Source of the DNA: Streptococcus catagoni
GTDB taxonomy: Bacteria > Bacillota > Bacilli > Lactobacillales > Streptococcaceae
Assembly (NCBI RefSeq): GCF_011421425.1
Contig: NZ_WPCW01000005.1
Location: 39,001-103,000 of the forward strand
Reading direction: 5' to 3'
Length of the DNA: 64,000 nt
The notes under the pieces are model-generated. The model made no database searches, was not told the origin of the DNA, and saw only the letters and a program-made list of their open reading frames with translations. Both the position numbers and the translations under genes were made by a program. Shown in pieces: positions 1 through 8,412 of this stretch. Within the stretch, counting starts at the first letter, position 1. Every line of letters starts with the position of its first letter.

Positions 1-142
1 AGGTCACATCATCGCAGTCAGAGGTGATAATTCCCAAGCTTCGATGATAGGGTTTTAAATTGAGAGATGATGCTAAGCCCGCATCAACATTTGAAATGAG
101 AAGAGCACTTAAAACGGTTGCTCCTAAACGTTCATTTTTCAA
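1..142 (-). CDS. eutL: EutL, microcompartment shell protein (partial, C-terminus outside window)
   Basis: Only the first 47 codons are inside the window. The reading begins (M)KNERLGATVLSALLISN and continues to LGIITSDCDDVT, which matches the EutL N-terminus (NVDA, TADCDD-type segments). EutL is a tandem BMC-domain trimer of the ethanolamine microcompartment shell, thought to form gated pores. I place the start at a TTG at 142, because an AGGAGG Shine-Dalgarno lies at 151-156 and the nearby ATG at 135 runs straight into a stop. It follows eutC by 19 bp in the same operon. The identification rests on a short stretch but agrees with the context. Confidence 0.85.
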   Translation of the reverse strand, partial: MKNERLGATVLSALLISNVDAGLASSLNLKPYHRSLGIITSDCDDVT

Positions 143-161
143 AACAACTACCTCCTATCAG

Positions 162-1070
162 TTATTTCAAATCGACTCCAGATTTTTTATGTTCAAGAAT
201 CTTCTTAATAATTTCGGCTACATAGGCACCCGCTTCAACAGCAGGAGTCCCACCCTTATGGATGTTAGAAAGGACTGTGCGTTTAGCTTCTGGCATGCCT
301 ACACTTGGCTTATAGGCTAAATAAGCACTCATTGATTCTGCTGTCACAAGCCCAGGACGCTCACCAACCAGCATACAAACTACTTCTGCGCCAGTTAGCT
401 CTGCAATTTTATCCATAGCTGCTACCCGGGCATGCTTGATAAAGAGAACTTCATTAAAGTCTAAGCCAAACATTTTCAAACCTTGTTTAAGGGCTGGTAA
501 GAAGTCTTTGACATTGGCTTCAATAGCTGAAGAACTGAGTCCATCACCAACAATGACTTGAACTTTAGCATTTTTTTGACATTTTTCCTGAATAATCTTT
601 TGTTGGTCTTCAGAAAAGATTCTGCCTAAATCTGGACGGGTCAAATATTCGTCTTTAGTCTTAGGCATGGTATGCACAGCGACAAAGCCCATTTCTTTCA
701 CGAAATCGTCTGAAACGTAAGAAAATACTGCGTCTTGTGCTGCCGCATGGTCTGCTCTAAAGCGTAAGATTGACTGGGTCATGTAACGGTTTCCAGCTCG
801 CCATAGACCAAGACGTGCCGGGGTAAATTTTTTGATTTTACGATAGGCTTCTTCATTAATAGCATGTGGTATTAGAAATTGTTCCTGGATATTAACTTCT
901 GTAATATCAGGAATACAGCCATCTTCAATAGTACTTTCTTCTTGATTCTTATTCTCTTTTAAGTCTTCTTTTGATGAATCTGTCTCAGTTTCTGCCTTTT
1001 TAGCTTCTGAATCCTCGGCTATCTCGCTTAACATTGAACGAATCATTTCTTTTAATTGTTGTTCATCCAC
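162..1070 (-). CDS. eutC: Ethanolamine ammonia-lyase small subunit EutC
   Basis: 302 aa, GTG start with a GGGGGAAA Shine-Dalgarno. EutC is the small subunit of adenosylcobalamin-dependent ethanolamine ammonia-lyase, which splits ethanolamine into acetaldehyde and ammonia. The first about 65 residues are an acidic, low-complexity extension (many E, K, S), of the kind that targets EutC to the microcompartment lumen. The conserved core begins near residue 70 ([33 protein letters not shown]). It lies 16 bp downstream of eutB, so the two subunits are cotranscribed. Confidence 0.97.
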   Translation of the reverse strand: MDEQQLKEMIRSMLSEIAEDSEAKKAETETDSSKEDLKENKNQEESTIEDGCIPDITEVNIQEQFLIPHAINEEAYRKIKKFTPARLGLWRAGNRYMTQSILRFRADHAAAQDAVFSYVSDDFVKEMGFVAVHTMPKTKDEYLTRPDLGRIFSEDQQKIIQEKCQKNAKVQVIVGDGLSSSAIEANVKDFLPALKQGLKMFGLDFNEVLFIKHARVAAMDKIAELTGAEVVCMLVGERPGLVTAESMSAYLAYKPSVGMPEAKRTVLSNIHKGGTPAVEAGAYVAEIIKKILEHKKSGVDLK

Positions 1071-1086
1071 AATGATTTCCCCCTTA

Positions 1087-2457
1087 TTAATTTGACTTCA
1101 TAAACACCGAGCCATCTCCCCCGATACTAGTAAGATGACCATCTTCCATCAAGCCCATTTTCTCCATCCAGATTTCGAATTCTTTAATTGGACGTTTACC
1201 TAATAAGTCACGTATGGTAGCGGTTTCGTGATAACCTGTTGTTTGGTAGTTCAACATAATATCATCACCATGTGGAATAGCCATAATATAATTAACATTG
1301 GCTGCTCCCAATAGGACTAATAAGTTTTCAGCATCATTTTGGTCAACCTTCATATGGTTGGTGTAGCAGATGTCACAGCCCATTGAGATACCTGTTAGTT
1401 TGCCCATGAAGTGATCTTCTAGACCTGCACGGATAACCTGTTTTGAATCATAGAGGTATTCTGGACCAATGAAGCCGACAACGGTGTTGACTAAGAAAGG
1501 ATCAAAGCGTTTAGCAAAACCATAACAGCGAGCTTCCATGGTGACTTGGTCTGAACCATGATGGGCATCTGATGACAACTCTGAACCTTGTCCTGTTTCA
1601 AAGTACATGACATTAGGACCAGCAGCTGAGCCGACTTTAAGAGCTGTGTCTTTTGCTTCTTGAATAGTCTTAGCATCAAAACCAAAGGCTGTATTTCCTT
1701 TTTCAGAACCGGCAATGGATTGGAAGACAAGTCCTGTCGGAGCTCCTTGATTCATGGCTTCAATTTGTGTGGTGACATGGGCCAAGACACAATGTTGTGT
1801 TGGAATTTTATATTCCTCAATAAAGTCATTAAATTTGTGAAGGATCCGTTTGGTACTTTCAACCGAATCATCAACGGGGTTCAGACCTAGGAGAGCATCC
1901 CCACAACCATAGGCAAATCCTTCCATGGTCGAAGCCATGATCCCATCTGGGTCATCAGTTGTGTGGTTTGGTTGTAAACGAGATGAAAATGTTCCTGGTA
2001 GACCAATGGTTGTATTGGCTGTCTTTGTAATAATAATTTTATTGGCACCGACAATTAAGTCTAGGTTGGTCATTAATTTGGCCACAGCAGCAACCATTTC
2101 AGATGTTAGACCTCTGGAAATCCATTGGATATCAATATTTGTTGTTTTGTTATCCAAGATCCACTCTCTTAGTTCTTGGACTGTCCAATTTTTAATTTTT
2201 TCATAGGTTCGTAAGTTAACATCATCAATGATGATACGGGTTACTTCGTCTTCTTCATAGGGAACGACTGGATTGTTAAATAAATCAGATAACTTTAATT
2301 CAGCTAAGACAACTTTTGCAGCTACGCGCTCTTCTGCTGAGCTTGCTGCAACACCTGCTAGCTGGTCGCCTGACTTATATTCATTAGCTTTGGCAAGAAC
2401 TTCCTTGACGGATTTAAATTCATAGATTCTACCAAATAATTTTGTTTTCAAAATCAT
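1087..2457 (-). CDS. eutB: Ethanolamine ammonia-lyase large subunit EutB
   Basis: 456 aa, close to the usual 453-aa length. This is the catalytic TIM-barrel subunit of ethanolamine ammonia-lyase and needs adenosylcobalamin. Family segments are clear: [52 protein letters not shown] and [11 protein letters not shown]. The start has a good AAGGAGG Shine-Dalgarno and is 29 bp after eutA. The cofactor is presumably maintained by EutA (reactivase) and by the adenosyltransferase encoded upstream in the same cluster. Confidence 0.98.
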   Translation of the reverse strand: MILKTKLFGRIYEFKSVKEVLAKANEYKSGDQLAGVAASSAEERVAAKVVLAELKLSDLFNNPVVPYEEDEVTRIIIDDVNLRTYEKIKNWTVQELREWILDNKTTNIDIQWISRGLTSEMVAAVAKLMTNLDLIVGANKIIITKTANTTIGLPGTFSSRLQPNHTTDDPDGIMASTMEGFAYGCGDALLGLNPVDDSVESTKRILHKFNDFIEEYKIPTQHCVLAHVTTQIEAMNQGAPTGLVFQSIAGSEKGNTAFGFDAKTIQEAKDTALKVGSAAGPNVMYFETGQGSELSSDAHHGSDQVTMEARCYGFAKRFDPFLVNTVVGFIGPEYLYDSKQVIRAGLEDHFMGKLTGISMGCDICYTNHMKVDQNDAENLLVLLGAANVNYIMAIPHGDDIMLNYQTTGYHETATIRDLLGKRPIKEFEIWMEKMGLMEDGHLTSIGGDGSVFMKSN

Positions 2458-2486
2458 TGAGTATATCCTCCTTTTTTATTTAAATG

Positions 2487-3920
2487 TTAGTTAAAGACCA
2501 GTGTCTTAACAACGACTGGTAATACCGATCCTTCAATCACTGGATTTCCAATATCAATGTAGTCGCCATTTTGAACATCAACAGAATCAATACAAACAAA
2601 AGGGTAATGTTCTGGTAGTTGTGCATAGAGACACTGTCCTAAGACTTTTGCCATGTCTTCACGAACGACAATGATTAAGGGTATATCTTTTTCAATACTT
2701 TCTTTCATTCCTCCTACAATAGCTTGGGCATAGTCAAGTACTCGACTGAATGATGGGCTCTTTTGGCCATCAAGGGCTAGGGCAACTTGTTGCACTTCAT
2801 TTTCCAGCATAAACCATCTCAGCTTATCTTTGATAACTCCTTGCAGCTCTTCTGCGCCGCAGCTTTCATCAGACTGACTTAGCTTAAGAACGGGAATATT
2901 TTTGATAGGGAGGGTATCTGCTATATAGGTAATGGTGCTGCCACTAACTTCTGTGGTGTGACTACCTGCTCCAACAACCGTTGCTCGGATGGTTTCGGCA
3001 GATTTAATAACACGTTTTTCTGCATAGATCTTAGATTTCTGTAGAGCTCGTCCTAATAGGATTCCGATATCACCATACTTAAAATCATCCAGAGAATCTT
3101 CTGCTTCCAAAATAGCATCTGCCACACCACCTGAGAAAGAGATACAGTTGATATCATAGGCCAAACTCAGACCGTGGTTTGTCTGGAGTAAATCATAGTA
3201 GGGACTTTGATGATCAATGCCGACTGCCTCTTCTAGTACTGTGACCATTTCTTGGATCAACTCCTCTAGATCTTCTTTCTTAGCCCTTTCTCCCACTGTC
3301 AAAGCTAAGCTTTTATCAGCAATAATGGTTTTTAATTTAGGTGCTATATAAGAAATACAGTGAGTCTGAGGATCTAATTTGATTAGCCGTCCCCCTATGT
3401 CAAAACACGCGGTATCAATGACGTCTCCCTCTCTAAAAACGGCTATGTTAGAGGTTCCTCCACCAATATCAATATTGGCTACTGAGGTATGATGTTCTTG
3501 AGAATACTGATGACTGCAAGCCCCCTTACCTGCAATAATACTTTCTAAATCAGGTCCTGCCGTTGCCACGACAAAATCTCCAGCATAACCACTCAGAGCT
3601 TGTAAAACCTGACTAGCATTGTCTTTACGAGCTGTTTCCCCTGTTATAATGACAGCTCCCATTTGGATATCACTTTTTTGAATGCCCGCTTTTGCGTATT
3701 CTTTAATGACAAAATCTTTGATCTGATCAACCTCTATCAAGAGCTGATCAGAAATGGGGGTGAAGATAATATCGCTCTTGTATAAAACCTTTTTATCTGT
3801 TATATAGACGCGTGGGATGGTAAAAACAGATGCAATATTTTCAATGGTTAACTCTGATAGAACGAGCTGAGTGGTCGCTGTTCCAATATCAAGGCCAACG
3901 CTCAAAATCCGATCTGACAT
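2487..3920 (-). CDS. eutA: Ethanolamine ammonia-lyase reactivating factor EutA
   Basis: 477 aa actin-like ATPase that exchanges inactivated cobalamin from EutBC. The N-terminal phosphate loop reads [13 protein letters not shown], a second ATPase segment is [14 protein letters not shown], and FSGGVADA lies in the middle. The start is the ATG at 3920 (MSDRILSV), not the upstream in-frame codon, because GGAGG lies 8 bases before it. It is preceded by a leader with two ANTAR-type hairpins and a terminator, so its expression, with that of eutBCL, should depend on EutV antitermination. Confidence 0.97.
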   Translation of the reverse strand: MSDRILSVGLDIGTATTQLVLSELTIENIASVFTIPRVYITDKKVLYKSDIIFTPISDQLLIEVDQIKDFVIKEYAKAGIQKSDIQMGAVIITGETARKDNASQVLQALSGYAGDFVVATAGPDLESIIAGKGACSHQYSQEHHTSVANIDIGGGTSNIAVFREGDVIDTACFDIGGRLIKLDPQTHCISYIAPKLKTIIADKSLALTVGERAKKEDLEELIQEMVTVLEEAVGIDHQSPYYDLLQTNHGLSLAYDINCISFSGGVADAILEAEDSLDDFKYGDIGILLGRALQKSKIYAEKRVIKSAETIRATVVGAGSHTTEVSGSTITYIADTLPIKNIPVLKLSQSDESCGAEELQGVIKDKLRWFMLENEVQQVALALDGQKSPSFSRVLDYAQAIVGGMKESIEKDIPLIIVVREDMAKVLGQCLYAQLPEHYPFVCIDSVDVQNGDYIDIGNPVIEGSVLPVVVKTLVFN

Positions 3921-3932
3921 TTTTAAACCTCC

Positions 3933-4020
3933 AAAAAAAGACACTCAAAGAATATAAACGAGGAAACGTTTATATCCTTTAAGCGCCATTGCTTTTTTTA
4001 TGACTAACATCAGTGTTAGC
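3933..4020 (-). promoter_or_regulatory. EutV-responsive antiterminator leader of eutA (P1/P2 hairpins plus terminator)
   Basis: Read on the minus strand, P1 (4020-4003) is GCTAAC-ACTGAT-GTTAGT and P2 (3993-3982) is AGC-AATGGC-GCT; both six-base loops have A at position 1 and G at position 4. P2 is followed by a 14-bp perfect stem (AAAGGATATAAACG pairs with CGTTTATATTCTTT) that extends back into the 3' half of P2, then a T-run, which is an intrinsic terminator. This is the layout of ANTAR-bound dual hairpins: formation of P2 excludes the terminator. Hairpins and loop bases are seen; EutV binding is inferred from known eut leaders. Confidence 0.9.
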
Positions 4021-4029
4021 TATTGGTAT

Positions 4030-5463
4030 TCAATTTTTAAATGTAATAGTTGTGGTTGTTCCATTACTATCTGAATGGACATCCAGTTTGCCTTGTAGCT
4101 TACTTTGGACAAATCGACTGACCAGCAACAGTCCCAAATGGTTATTGGAGAAATAACCTTTTGCATTGTAACCGCTACCATTATCGCTTACAGAAACTTT
4201 CGTTAAACCCGCTTTTGAATCTAGTTTAAGATGGATCTGTGGCTTTTTCTGATCGGCCTGATTAAAGGCATGATCATAGCTGTTTTGCAAGAGCTCGTTG
4301 ACTATTAGAGCCATTGAGGTTGCTCGGCTACTATCTAAAAAAACAGTTGTCTTAATATCATAGGTCACTGAGATATCCAGATGCCCTAAGAAGCAGCGCT
4401 GAACATTCTCTAATACCTTTTTAAGCAGTATTTCCACAGAGACTGAGGCGTCACTACCAGAGGATAAGATATCATGCATACTGGCAATTGACAAGATGCG
4501 ATTGACACCATTTACCAATGCTTTCTGGGTTTCTTCTGACTGACTTTGCCTTGCTTGTAGGCGTAGTAGGGAAACCACTGTTTGCAGATTATTTTTAACA
4601 CGATGATTCATTTCACGTAGGGAGGTGACCTGTGTTAAAAGCTGAAACTCCACACTTTTAAGATGTGTAATATCCTTACAAATCATTACTAGGGCATTAT
4701 CAGCCTTGATAAAATGCCGCTTTATTAAGAAATGATAACTGCCATATTCCACTTCCGTTTCGGCATACTGCTGTGACTCTTGTAAGTAACAATGCCAAAT
4801 ATTTTCAAATTGGACATTATCTAGGACAAGATTATCATAGTGCATGCCTTCAATGGAATCAAGGTAACCTAGTTGATGACAGTAAACCTCTTGAGCCATC
4901 TCATTGTGGTAGACAAGGTAGCCTTCTGAATTGAAGATTAAGATAACATCATCAACATAATTTAGCATAGCAAAGCGTTCTGCTAAGCTTTGTTCAACAA
5001 CCTCATAAACATCACTTTGTAACTGCTTCTTCAAGACAAAACTAGGTGATAGTTGTGTTGAATCTGTTTCCACAATCAGTGTTCCAATGACCTTTTGTTT
5101 TCTCAAGATGGGAAAAACGGTCTGATAAATCTGGACTCCCTCTTGGGAAAGTGCTGACAAGCCGATGGAAGGCATTCCTGTTTGCAGGGTTCGTATCACT
5201 CCCGGCTCATTTTGCAGGTAGGCTTCTGCGCCAACAACTGTCTTTTCATAAAGACTATTTCTTGTTTTGGGTTTTTTATGAAAGATAACGATAGCATTAT
5301 CAGCGGTATAGACATTCTTAACATCTATAAACACATCATCATTGGCATAGGCAGAATCCATCAACAATTCATCTGCTTTTGATACCAGATAATCAATGTC
5401 TCTTTCTTCCAGATCGGTTTGCTCTTGACAAATTTGTTTAATTTTTTCTTTATACTTCATCAT
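4030..5463 (-). CDS. eutW: Sensor histidine kinase EutW
   Basis: 477 aa soluble histidine kinase that in enterococci senses ethanolamine and phosphorylates EutV. The N-terminal half looks like GAF and PAS sensory domains (PAS-like VDDVILIFNSEGYLVYHN near residue 170). The HisKA_2 phosphoacceptor is MNHRVKNNLQTVVSLLRLQ near residue 285, and the ATPase domain shows NELLQNSYDHAF and VSDNGSGYN. It has no membrane segments, so the signal is cytosolic. It overlaps the end of eutV by 14 bp, which implies translational coupling. Confidence 0.95.
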   Translation of the reverse strand: MMKYKEKIKQICQEQTDLEERDIDYLVSKADELLMDSAYANDDVFIDVKNVYTADNAIVIFHKKPKTRNSLYEKTVVGAEAYLQNEPGVIRTLQTGMPSIGLSALSQEGVQIYQTVFPILRKQKVIGTLIVETDSTQLSPSFVLKKQLQSDVYEVVEQSLAERFAMLNYVDDVILIFNSEGYLVYHNEMAQEVYCHQLGYLDSIEGMHYDNLVLDNVQFENIWHCYLQESQQYAETEVEYGSYHFLIKRHFIKADNALVMICKDITHLKSVEFQLLTQVTSLREMNHRVKNNLQTVVSLLRLQARQSQSEETQKALVNGVNRILSIASMHDILSSGSDASVSVEILLKKVLENVQRCFLGHLDISVTYDIKTTVFLDSSRATSMALIVNELLQNSYDHAFNQADQKKPQIHLKLDSKAGLTKVSVSDNGSGYNAKGYFSNNHLGLLLVSRFVQSKLQGKLDVHSDSNGTTTTITFKN

Positions 5464-6025
5464 TAAGTACTAGTAATTTTGCAATTTCAACCATGGGAAC
5501 CCTTTTTTTCATACTGATTGTTCGAATTTGTTTAAATGCTTCAGGCTCTGTTAAATTATCGCGTAACATCAATAGACCTTTTGCCTTTTCGATGACGATA
5601 CGGTCATCAATCTTCTTTGACAGTTTGACCATCTCACTGGATAATTTTTGCAAATGCCTTCCCTTTTCAATACAAACTTCAACCATAGGTATTAGGGACT
5701 TAGCGTCTAATGGTTTTACCAAGTAGGCACTGGCTCCATAACGCTTTGCTTTTTGAATATAGTGATCATCGCTATAGCCAGAAAGTAAAATGACACTATG
5801 AGCTAAAGCATCATCTAGAATCTTCTTGCTAGCTGTTAGACCATCTAGTAGTGGTAGCTTGATATCTACTATCACTAGATCAACCTTGTGTTTTTGGCAC
5901 AGCTCTATGGCCTCAAAGCCATCTGAAGCTTCAGCAACGACTTCATAATGCGCTGCTTCCAAAATGCTGCGAATGTCTAGTCTAACTATCGGATCATCGT
6001 CAACAAGAAGTATTCTACCCTTCAT
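5450..6025 (-). CDS. eutV: ANTAR-domain response regulator EutV (RNA-binding antiterminator)
   Basis: 191 aa. The N-terminal receiver domain has the acidic pair (LVDDDPIVRLD), the phosphoacceptor aspartate in DLVIVDIKLPLLDG, and KPLD. The C-terminal about 60 residues (KIDDRIVIEKAKGLLMLRD through PMVEIAKLL) form an ANTAR domain. Phosphorylated EutV dimers bind paired RNA hairpins and prevent terminator formation. Three such leaders and one candidate decoy RNA lie in this window, so its targets are visible here. eutV is coupled to eutW downstream and follows eutS by 20 bp. Confidence 0.96.
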   Translation of the reverse strand: MKGRILLVDDDPIVRLDIRSILEAAHYEVVAEASDGFEAIELCQKHKVDLVIVDIKLPLLDGLTASKKILDDALAHSVILLSGYSDDHYIQKAKRYGASAYLVKPLDAKSLIPMVEVCIEKGRHLQKLSSEMVKLSKKIDDRIVIEKAKGLLMLRDNLTEPEAFKQIRTISMKKRVPMVEIAKLLVLNDEV

Positions 6026-6045
6026 AAGTTCCCCCGGCGATTATA

Positions 6046-6396
6046 TTATGTTTTTGTTACTGTAGTGCTTGAAAAGCCTAAAATCTGCTCCAATCCTTGT
6101 AAAACGGAATTAAGAGCAGTCTCAACGGATGACACATCACCCGACATGACAACAGAGCCACTAAAACGGTCTACAAAGCCAATCTGAACACCTGCCGCCT
6201 TAGTGGCAATATCCACAGCAATAATAGCTGCTTCACTTGGTGTAATGGTTAAAATCCCTATGGCACCTTTATCTTCCACTTGCAGACCAAGTTTTTCAAA
6301 GATAATCTGATCAGGATTGGCAATGAGATGCGCCAGTGTCACCTGTTTACCAGGCACATACTCTTGGATCATTCTTTGTTTTTCTTCCAACATCAT
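6046..6396 (-). CDS. eutS: EutS-type microcompartment shell protein
   Basis: 116 aa single BMC domain with the N-terminal extension typical of the circularly permuted EutS/PduU group ([27 protein letters not shown]). The domain body has [27 protein letters not shown] text and [15 protein letters not shown]. It makes hexameric shell tiles. It is placed before eutV and has its own sigma-A-like promoter in the gap after eutG, so the shell gene and the two-component system could be expressed without antitermination. Confidence 0.93.
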   Translation of the reverse strand: MMLEEKQRMIQEYVPGKQVTLAHLIANPDQIIFEKLGLQVEDKGAIGILTITPSEAAIIAVDIATKAAGVQIGFVDRFSGSVVMSGDVSSVETALNSVLQGLEQILGFSSTTVTKT

Positions 6397-6442
6397 AAAC
6401 CTTTCTTCCTTGTGATTTAGAAGTCTAGCTCATGCTCCTAGT

Positions 6443-6471
6443 ATTATAATATTTTGTAAATAAAATTTCAA
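6443..6471 (-). promoter_or_regulatory. Promoter for eutS-eutV-eutW
   Basis: On the minus strand TTGAAA (6471-6466), a spacer of exactly 17 bases, then TATAAT (6448-6443). It starts 7 bases after the eutG stop codon, and no ANTAR hairpin or terminator lies between it and eutS. It is therefore a likely constitutive source of EutVW, inferred from sequence only. Confidence 0.8.
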
Positions 6472-6478
6472 TATTATT

Positions 6479-7615
6479 TCAAAAGGAGTTTTCTAAAACT
6501 TTTAATAATTCTTGGGACGAAGAATCTCTTGGATTGGTCACTGTGCACTTGTCCTGCAAAGCTGATTCCGCAATTTCTGCCTTATAACTATTAAAGTCCT
6601 GGCTAGAAATACCATAACTAGATAAAGACATCGGAAGCTTTAACTGCCTTTGAAGCTTTTTGATAGCTTCTAATAATTGTCTAATCCCCAAAGCTGGATT
6701 AGAAGCACTATAGCCTAGTAGCTTGGCAATGGCCTGGTAGCGTTGAGCGGTCTCTTTGTTCATATCAGCTGATACCCGCTGGCCTAAGTCAGCATTATAT
6801 CTGATAACATGAGGCAGCAGTATGCTATTTAAGCGTCCATGAGGAATATGAAACTTAGCTCCAGCTGCATGGGCTAGGCTGTGGTTAACTCCCAGTGAAG
6901 CGGTATTGAAAGCCATACCTGCTAAGGTAGAGGCAATATGCATTTTCTCACGCGCTTCACTATCTGAGCCATCCTTAAAGGCCCTAGGTAAGTACTCAAA
7001 AACTAACTTAATAACTTTTTCTGCCAAAGCATCTGAAAAATCAGTCGCTTTTGTTGAAACATAAGCTTCGATGGCATGCGTTAGAACATCCATACCCGTA
7101 TCAGCTGTTATCTGACTGGGTAGTGACAAGACCAAATTAGAGTCTAAGATGGCTATGTCGGGTAAAATTTCTTTAGAAACCAAAGGATATTTGGTCCCTT
7201 TTTCAGCATCTGTAATGACAGAAAAATCCGTCACTTCAGAACCTGTTCCACTTGTAGTCGGTACTGCTATTAATGTTGCTTGAGGAAAGATAGATTTCTT
7301 TTTTGCAAAGTAATACATGGCCTTAGCCGCATCAATGGCAGAGCCCCCACCAATAGCAAGAATAATAGTTATGGCTTTGTCTCCTGCCTTTTTTATTCCT
7401 TCAACCACTGTATCAATAGGAGGGTCAGGAACAATCTCGTCAAAAACGGTAAGATCATTACTTGGATCAAGATGTCCTAATATTTGGTCTAGTTGACCTG
7501 ACGTTTTTAAAAAGGGATCTGTTACCACTAAAATTTGTTGGTCCCTATAAACACTCAATTGTTCCAAAGCACCTTTACCGACAAATAATTTTGTTTTATA
7601 GAAAATACTGTACAT
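6479..7615 (-). CDS. eutG: EutG iron-dependent alcohol dehydrogenase
   Basis: 378 aa group III Fe-ADH that reduces acetaldehyde to ethanol and regenerates NAD inside the microcompartment. NAD-binding [27 protein letters not shown] and the metal-site segments [16 protein letters not shown] and GVNHSLAHAAGAKFHIPHG are all present. I use the ATG at 7615 because AAAGGAG lies 6-12 bases upstream; the longer frame from 7630 would start inside that Shine-Dalgarno. It is preceded by an ANTAR leader and a promoter with an internal cre box. It resembles the ADH half of AdhE encoded at 32.5-35.2 kb. Confidence 0.95.
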   Translation of the reverse strand: MYSIFYKTKLFVGKGALEQLSVYRDQQILVVTDPFLKTSGQLDQILGHLDPSNDLTVFDEIVPDPPIDTVVEGIKKAGDKAITIILAIGGGSAIDAAKAMYYFAKKKSIFPQATLIAVPTTSGTGSEVTDFSVITDAEKGTKYPLVSKEILPDIAILDSNLVLSLPSQITADTGMDVLTHAIEAYVSTKATDFSDALAEKVIKLVFEYLPRAFKDGSDSEAREKMHIASTLAGMAFNTASLGVNHSLAHAAGAKFHIPHGRLNSILLPHVIRYNADLGQRVSADMNKETAQRYQAIAKLLGYSASNPALGIRQLLEAIKKLQRQLKLPMSLSSYGISSQDFNSYKAEIAESALQDKCTVTNPRDSSSQELLKVLENSF

Positions 7616-7649
7616 TTTCACTCCTTTCACCTAACAAAATATCTGACAA

Positions 7650-7743
7650 ATAAAAGAAGCCGCATGAAACAAACTACTCTTTCATCAGTGTAGTTTCCTC
7701 ACGCAGCAACATTGCTTCGTATTCATTAGTACCCCTTTGTACC
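7650..7743 (-). promoter_or_regulatory. EutV-responsive antiterminator leader of eutG
   Basis: Minus-strand P1 (7743-7728) is GGTAC-AAAGGG-GTACT and P2 (7716-7705) is AGC-AATGTT-GCT; both loops have A1 and G4. A long terminator hairpin follows: GCTGCGTGA and AAACTAC on the 5' arm pair with GTAGTTT and TCATGCGGC on the 3' arm, then TTCTTTTATTT. The 5' arm begins inside P2 (shared GCT), so the two structures are mutually exclusive. This is the same design as in the eutA and eutP leaders. Confidence 0.9.
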
Positions 7744-7751
7744 TTGAGAGC

Positions 7752-7780
7752 ATTATAACACAAAAGCGCTTTCAGTGCAA
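7752..7780 (-). promoter_or_regulatory. eutG promoter with internal cre (CcpA) box
   Basis: TTGCAC (7780-7775), 17-base spacer, TATAAT (7757-7752) on the minus strand. The spacer contains TGAAAGCGCTTTTG (7774-7761), a near-perfect catabolite-responsive element. CcpA bound here would block RNA polymerase, so repression by preferred sugars would add to the EutV and cobalamin controls. Confidence 0.85.
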
Positions 7781-7898
7781 TTCAATTCTTAAAAATAATT
7801 TCTGTTAAAGTCAGGCCTGTGCTAGTAGGTACACCATAAAGAGATAGGAAGTTTTGGCTAAGAAAAGCTAGTGCTTAAAACTTTTAAGAAGATCAGGC

Positions 7899-7927
7899 TT
7901 GTCAAAGATAATGAAAGGTGTTAGAAT
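7899..7927 (+). promoter_or_regulatory. Promoter of the cobalamin-riboswitch sRNA
   Basis: Plus strand TTGTCA (7899-7904), a 17-base spacer, TAGAAT (7922-7927). It reads divergently from eutG, straight into the cobalamin aptamer. Transcription would begin near 7934. Confidence 0.65.
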
Positions 7928-7929
7928 GA

Positions 7930-8048
7930 AATTACTAGAAACTGATTTTAGTACTTTTAAGGATATGGAAGTTTGGTGAAAATCCAACGCGGTCCCGCCA
8001 CTGTGATAAGCGTCAGCTTTAAGTCAGGTCTTTATGCTTAAATTTTAG
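7930..8048 (+). promoter_or_regulatory. Cobalamin (AdoCbl) riboswitch
   Basis: The conserved core is present on the plus strand: GGTGAAAATCC, then GCGGTCCCGCCACTGTGA with the B12-box GCCACTG at 7997-8003, followed by AAGTCAGG at 8031-8038. The exact ends are estimated. It does not precede any coding gene in its own direction; it heads the candidate sRNA. Ligand binding would be expected to stop transcription or refold the RNA before the ANTAR hairpin. Confidence 0.9.
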
Positions 8049-8311
8049 TAGATTTCACTTGTCTCGATGTAAGGCGGTGATGTCATAATTGGATACTACG
8101 TCAACAGCAGTTTCCATTATTGGCTCTACGTATAAGTACGTATCAATTTCTAAAGATAAGATTTATCTTATCTTACTTGCAATGGCGCAGGGTCAATAAT
8201 GGGGAAAGCTGCAGCTAACCAACGACGCTTAGTAAATCGTACAGTGACGTATAGGGCTTTCTTTCTTTTTGCTAATCACACTCTCTACCAGCTTATGGTA
8301 GGGAGTTTTTT
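7934..8311 (+). ncRNA. Candidate EutX/Rli55-like sRNA that sequesters EutV
   Basis: No coding frame of note occurs here. The transcript would carry, in order, a cobalamin aptamer, long nested inverted repeats (TACGTCA near 8098 with TGACGTA near 8247; CATTATTGG near 8117 with TCAATAATG near 8193), a hairpin CTTGC-AATGGC-GCAGG (8176-8191) and a terminator at 8281-8311. The hexaloop AATGGC with flanking GC is identical to P2 of the eutA leader over ten bases, so it is an expected EutV target. In Enterococcus and Listeria such RNAs bind EutV when adenosylcobalamin is absent. A second hairpin with A1/G4 was not found; two neighbours have six-base loops (ATAAGT, ATTTAT) but lack G4. Confidence 0.75.
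8281..8311 (+). terminator. Terminator of the riboswitch sRNA
   Basis: CTCTCTACCA (8281-8290), short loop, TGGTAGGGAG (8296-8305), then six T. One G-T wobble in a ten-pair stem. Confidence 0.9.
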
Positions 8312-8332
8312 AGTAGACCACTCTTTCTAAAA

Positions 8333-8370
8333 AAGAAGAGCTTTCTGTATAAACAGAAAGCCTTTTTCTT
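8333..8370. terminator. Bidirectional terminator between the sRNA and the adenosyltransferase gene
   Basis: GCTTTCTG-TATAAA-CAGAAAGC (8340-8361) is a perfect eight-pair stem with T-rich tracts on both strands. On the minus strand it would end the eutP-to-adenosyltransferase transcript, which makes eutG the head of a separate unit. Confidence 0.8.
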
Positions 8371-8412
8371 TGGTCAAATCCTTAAATCTTATAACTTAAC
8401 TACTCCTACACT

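Noticed and set aside
7934..8311. Riboswitch controlling a plus-strand coding gene
   Set aside because: No coding frame follows on the plus strand before the terminator at 8311, and the next genes are on the minus strand.
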